Below the pieces are notes generated by a model, which was not told the origin of the DNA, searched no databases, and saw only the letters and a list, made by a program, of their open reading frames with translations. Made by a program: the position numbers and the translations under genes. Below are positions 61,670-64,000 of a stretch of DNA of 64,000 nucleotides, in pieces. This stretch comes from Arsenicicoccus piscis. Lineage in GTDB: Bacteria > Actinomycetota > Actinomycetes > Actinomycetales > Dermatophilaceae. Every line of letters starts with the position of its first letter. Position 1 is the first letter of the stretch. The DNA lies in the NCBI RefSeq assembly GCF_022568835.1, contig NZ_JAKZHV010000001.1:62001-126000 (forward strand). Reading direction: 5' to 3'.

Positions 61670-62941
61670 ATGAGCCCCAGCGCCGACACCACCGCGGTGC
61701 ACGCCGGGCGCGAGGACCTCGTCGCCCTGGGTGTGCACGTGCCGCCGATCGACCTGTCGAGCACCTACCCGGTGCCGGACCTCGACCAGGGCGGCCACGC
61801 CTACGACACCCTCGCCGGCGGAGGCCGGCCGACCGACGGCGAGACCCTGGTCTACCAGCGCCTGTGGAACCCCAACGTCGACCGCTTCGAGCGCGGCCTC
61901 GCAGCGCTGGAGGGCTGTCCGGAGGCGGTGGCCTTCGCCTCGGGGATGGCCGCGCTCACGGCGGTGCTGCTGGCGGCCGTCCAGGCGGGCACGCCGCACG
62001 TGGTCGGGATCCGGCCGCTCTACGGCGGGACGGATCACGTGCTCGACAGCGGCTCGCTCGGCACGACCGTGACCTGGTGCGCCCCGACGGAGGTGGCCGA
62101 CGCGATCACCCCGCAGACGGGGCTGGTCGTCCTCGAGACGCCCGCCAACCCCTCGCTCGAGCTGGTCGACATCGCGGCGGTCGTCCGGCAGGCCGGGGCC
62201 GTGCCAGTCCTCGTCGACAACACCTTCGCCACCCCGATCCTCCAGCAGCCGCGCCGCCAGGGCGCCACGTTGGTGCTGCACTCGGCGACGAAGTACCTCG
62301 GCGGCCACGGTGACCTGCTCGGCGGTGTGGTCGCCGGTCCGAGCGACTGGGCGGTGCGGTTGCGGCAGGTGCGCGCGCTCACGGGCGGGCTGCTCGCTCC
62401 GCTGTCGGCCTACGAGCTGCACCGCGGCCTGCAGACGCTGCCCGTCCGGGTGCGCGCCCAGCAGGAGACCGCCGGCCGGGTCGCGCGGTGGCTCACGGAG
62501 CAGCCCGAGGTCGACCGGGTGCTCTATCCCGGGCTCGACGGCCAGGACCCGCAGGGTCTGCTGGGCACCCAGCTGGCCGGGCCCGGAGCGATGGTCTCGT
62601 TCACCCTGCGCGGCGGATTCGACTCGGCCGCAACGCTGGTCGGCAACGTCCGGCTCATCGTGCACGCCGTGTCGCTCGGTGGCGTCGACTCGCTCATCCA
62701 GCATCCCGCGAGCCTGACCCACCGGCCCGTCGCCGCCGCGGCCCGCCCGCACGCCGACCTGGTGCGCCTCTCGGTCGGGCTCGAGGGCGCCGGTGACCTC
62801 GTCGCGGACCTGGCGCAGGCGCTACGCGCGACTCACTCGGGCACCGACGTCACGGCGACCCAGCCGGCCGGCTCCGCGGCGCGCTCCAGCTCGGCGAGCG
62901 TCAGCTCCGCGGCGCTGCTCGCGGTCCCGCACGCCGGGTAG
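61670..62941 (+). CDS. Cys/Met-metabolism PLP enzyme, methionine-gamma-lyase-like
   Basis: PLP-dependent trans-sulfuration-family enzyme of 423 residues. Motifs: TTAVHAGREDLVALGVHVPP, YQRLWNPNVDRFERGLAALE, FASGMAALTAVLLAAV, LETPANPSLELVDIAAVVRQ, VLVDNTFATPIL, and the Schiff-base lysine in LHSATKYLGGHGDLLGGVV. Late family motif AVSLGGVDSLIQHPASLTH. The last 35 residues after ALRATHSG are atypical and overlap the convergent ybaK-type gene; the true end may have been about 62836. Confidence 0.9.
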   Translation: MSPSADTTAVHAGREDLVALGVHVPPIDLSSTYPVPDLDQGGHAYDTLAGGGRPTDGETLVYQRLWNPNVDRFERGLAALEGCPEAVAFASGMAALTAVLLAAVQAGTPHVVGIRPLYGGTDHVLDSGSLGTTVTWCAPTEVADAITPQTGLVVLETPANPSLELVDIAAVVRQAGAVPVLVDNTFATPILQQPRRQGATLVLHSATKYLGGHGDLLGGVVAGPSDWAVRLRQVRALTGGLLAPLSAYELHRGLQTLPVRVRAQQETAGRVARWLTEQPEVDRVLYPGLDGQDPQGLLGTQLAGPGAMVSFTLRGGFDSAATLVGNVRLIVHAVSLGGVDSLIQHPASLTHRPVAAAARPHADLVRLSVGLEGAGDLVADLAQALRATHSGTDVTATQPAGSAARSSSASVSSAALLAVPHAG

Positions 62942-63303
62942 ACCGTGTCGAACCGCCGCAGCGACTCGTCCAGGTAGACCGTCACGCCCGGCTCGACCCC
63001 GAACGGGCAGACCCCGCCCACCGCGTGACCGACGAGCTCCTCGACCTGGTCGCCCGGGATCATCCGCGCCTTGGTGGCGAAGCGCTCCTTGAACGCGCGG
63101 TTGTCGATGCGCGCGTCCCCCGCCGCCACGACGAGCACCGGGGACCCGTCGACGAGGAAGGACAGGGTCTTGGCGATGCGTTCCGGCTCGGTGCCGAGCG
63201 CCTGCGCCGCCAGCTGCACGGTGGCGCTGGAGCTGTCGAGCTCGCGGATGTGGTCGGCCAGCCCGTGCCGGGCCAGGTGGGTGCGTGCGCGGTCCAAGGA
63301 CAT
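62833..63303 (-). CDS. YbaK/EbsC-family aminoacyl-tRNA deacylase
   Basis: Single-domain trans-editing factor of 156 residues: SATVQLAAQALGTEPERIAK, TLSFLVDGSPVLVVAAGDAR, IDNRAFKERFATKARMIPGD, VGGVCPFGVEPGVTVYLDES and AELTLAELERAA. The Lys and GxxxP pattern of YbaK is intact. It probably clears mischarged Cys-tRNA-Pro or Ala-tRNA-Pro. It overlaps the PLP-enzyme gene convergently by 109 bases. Confidence 0.93.
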   Translation of the reverse strand: MSLDRARTHLARHGLADHIRELDSSSATVQLAAQALGTEPERIAKTLSFLVDGSPVLVVAAGDARIDNRAFKERFATKARMIPGDQVEELVGHAVGGVCPFGVEPGVTVYLDESLRRFDTVYPACGTASSAAELTLAELERAAEPAGWVAVTSVPE

Positions 63304-63374
63304 GGCGTAGAGCCTGCCACGGCTCGCCCGTCCGCGGCAGCCGTGCGCGGTCGAGGGCTCGACATACTGGGTCT

Positions 63375-64000
63375 GTGACCCCGACCGACGGCCCCTTCGA
63401 CCTGCGCACCATCGGCGCGGGCTTGCCGTTCGCCGGGTCGCTGCCGGCGCTGGAGGAGGCCTTGACCCGGGCGACCCCGGGCGTCGCGGTGGTGCAGGCG
63501 CCCCCGGGGACGGGCAAGACCACCCTCGTCCCGCCTCTGCTCGCCAACCGGCTGGCCCGTCGTGGTGGTGGCGTTGCCGGCGCCCCGCAGCGGGTGGTGG
63601 TCACCGCGCCGCGCCGCGTAGCCGCTCGAGCTGCCGCATCGCGGCTGGCGGCGCTGGCTGGCGAAACCCTCGGCGGGTCGGTCGGATTCACCGTGCGCGG
63701 GGCACGCGAGGTCGGTCGCGACACCCTGGTCGAGATGGTCACGCCCGGCATCCTGCTGCGGCGGCTCCTCGCCGACCCGGCGCTGCCCGGCGTCGGCGCA
63801 GTGGTGCTGGACGAGGTGCACGAGCGTGCGCTCGACACCGACCTGCTGGTCGGCCTGCTGACTGAGGTCCGCCAGCTGCGGGACGACCTCGATCTGGTCG
63901 CCATGTCGGCCACGGTCGACGCCGCCCGGTTCGCGACGCTCCTCGGCGACGACGAGCCCGCGGCCCTGGTGGACGCCCCCGACGCGCTGCACCCGCTGAC
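63375..64000 (+). CDS. hrpB: ATP-dependent helicase HrpB, 5' part
   Basis: First 208 codons of a DEAH-box (DEVH) helicase; the gene continues past the window. GTG start at 63375, then LPFAGSLPALEEALTRATPG, Walker A APPGTGKTTLVPP, TAPRRVAARAAASRL (motif Ia), TPGILLRRLLADPALPGVGA, Walker B VLDEVHERALDTDLLVGLL and motif III MSATVD. The order and spacing match HrpB, whose role in bacteria is poorly known. Confidence 0.93.
   Translation, partial: MTPTDGPFDLRTIGAGLPFAGSLPALEEALTRATPGVAVVQAPPGTGKTTLVPPLLANRLARRGGGVAGAPQRVVVTAPRRVAARAAASRLAALAGETLGGSVGFTVRGAREVGRDTLVEMVTPGILLRRLLADPALPGVGAVVLDEVHERALDTDLLVGLLTEVRQLRDDLDLVAMSATVDAARFATLLGDDEPAALVDAPDALHPL

Overview
The window reads as chromosome of a very high-GC actinobacterium, most likely Micrococcales (an Intrasporangiaceae-like organism). 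The main reasons are the dnaK-grpE-dnaJ-hspR operon with HAIR operators, a class B DnaJ without zinc fingers, frequent GTG/TTG starts, ATGA/GTGA gene overlaps, CbtAB cobalt transport and a 13E12/DUF222 HNH gene. The family placement is inference; no rRNA or tRNA gene was recognised.

Layout. 0-5.5 kb: a partial SDR, a frameshifted exonuclease III gene, an unknown ORF, then a TPP-riboswitch-controlled thiamin salvage operon (thiM-thiE-thiD-tenA) followed by a BioD-like P-loop protein. 5.5-15.4 kb: protein quality control, with clpB, cardiolipin synthase, a macro-domain/nitrilase pair and the hspR-dnaJ-grpE-dnaK operon; HspR sites (HAIR) lie in front of clpB (one) and dnaK (two). 15.4-31 kb: an accessory and decaying region with four copies of a 94-bp palindromic element, two IS256-family insertions, a broken GNAT gene plus a remnant of a paralogue, a MerR/SDR pair, broken RidA, ArsR and esterase genes, and a split transketolase under a MerR-type promoter.

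31-35 kb: a TetR-controlled, translationally coupled operon (FAD monooxygenase, membrane protein, FkbM methyltransferase) with a near-perfect 30-bp operator. 35-40.5 kb: a frameshifted aminoglycoside-phosphotransferase-like gene, a large DUF222/HNH gene, an almost gene-free 0.96 kb stretch and a deletion scar joining pieces of zwf, a GH15 hydrolase and a flavin monooxygenase. 40.5-45.6 kb: an MFS exporter with a frameshifted HTH/WYL regulator and operator, a YCII protein, and a cobalamin riboswitch driving cbtB-cbtA and a FhuF-like Fe-S protein.

45.6-64 kb: mostly ordinary metabolism. It holds an aldo/keto reductase and SDR, a frameshifted universal stress protein, a DrrAB-type ABC exporter, an acyl-CoA ligase, a phospholipase-D-like protein lacking its second active-site half, malic enzyme, a tightly coupled minus-strand operon (cupin, two hydrolases, small unknowns, FMN reductase), a Gly-rich protein, an Lrp regulator divergent from a methionine-gamma-lyase-like enzyme, YbaK, and the start of hrpB.

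The two strongest leads are the 94-bp element family, whose 3' half carries two competing complements of its 5' arm, and the high density of otherwise well-conserved genes broken by a single base. The broken genes could be true recent decay or sequencing error; this cannot be decided from the sequence alone.
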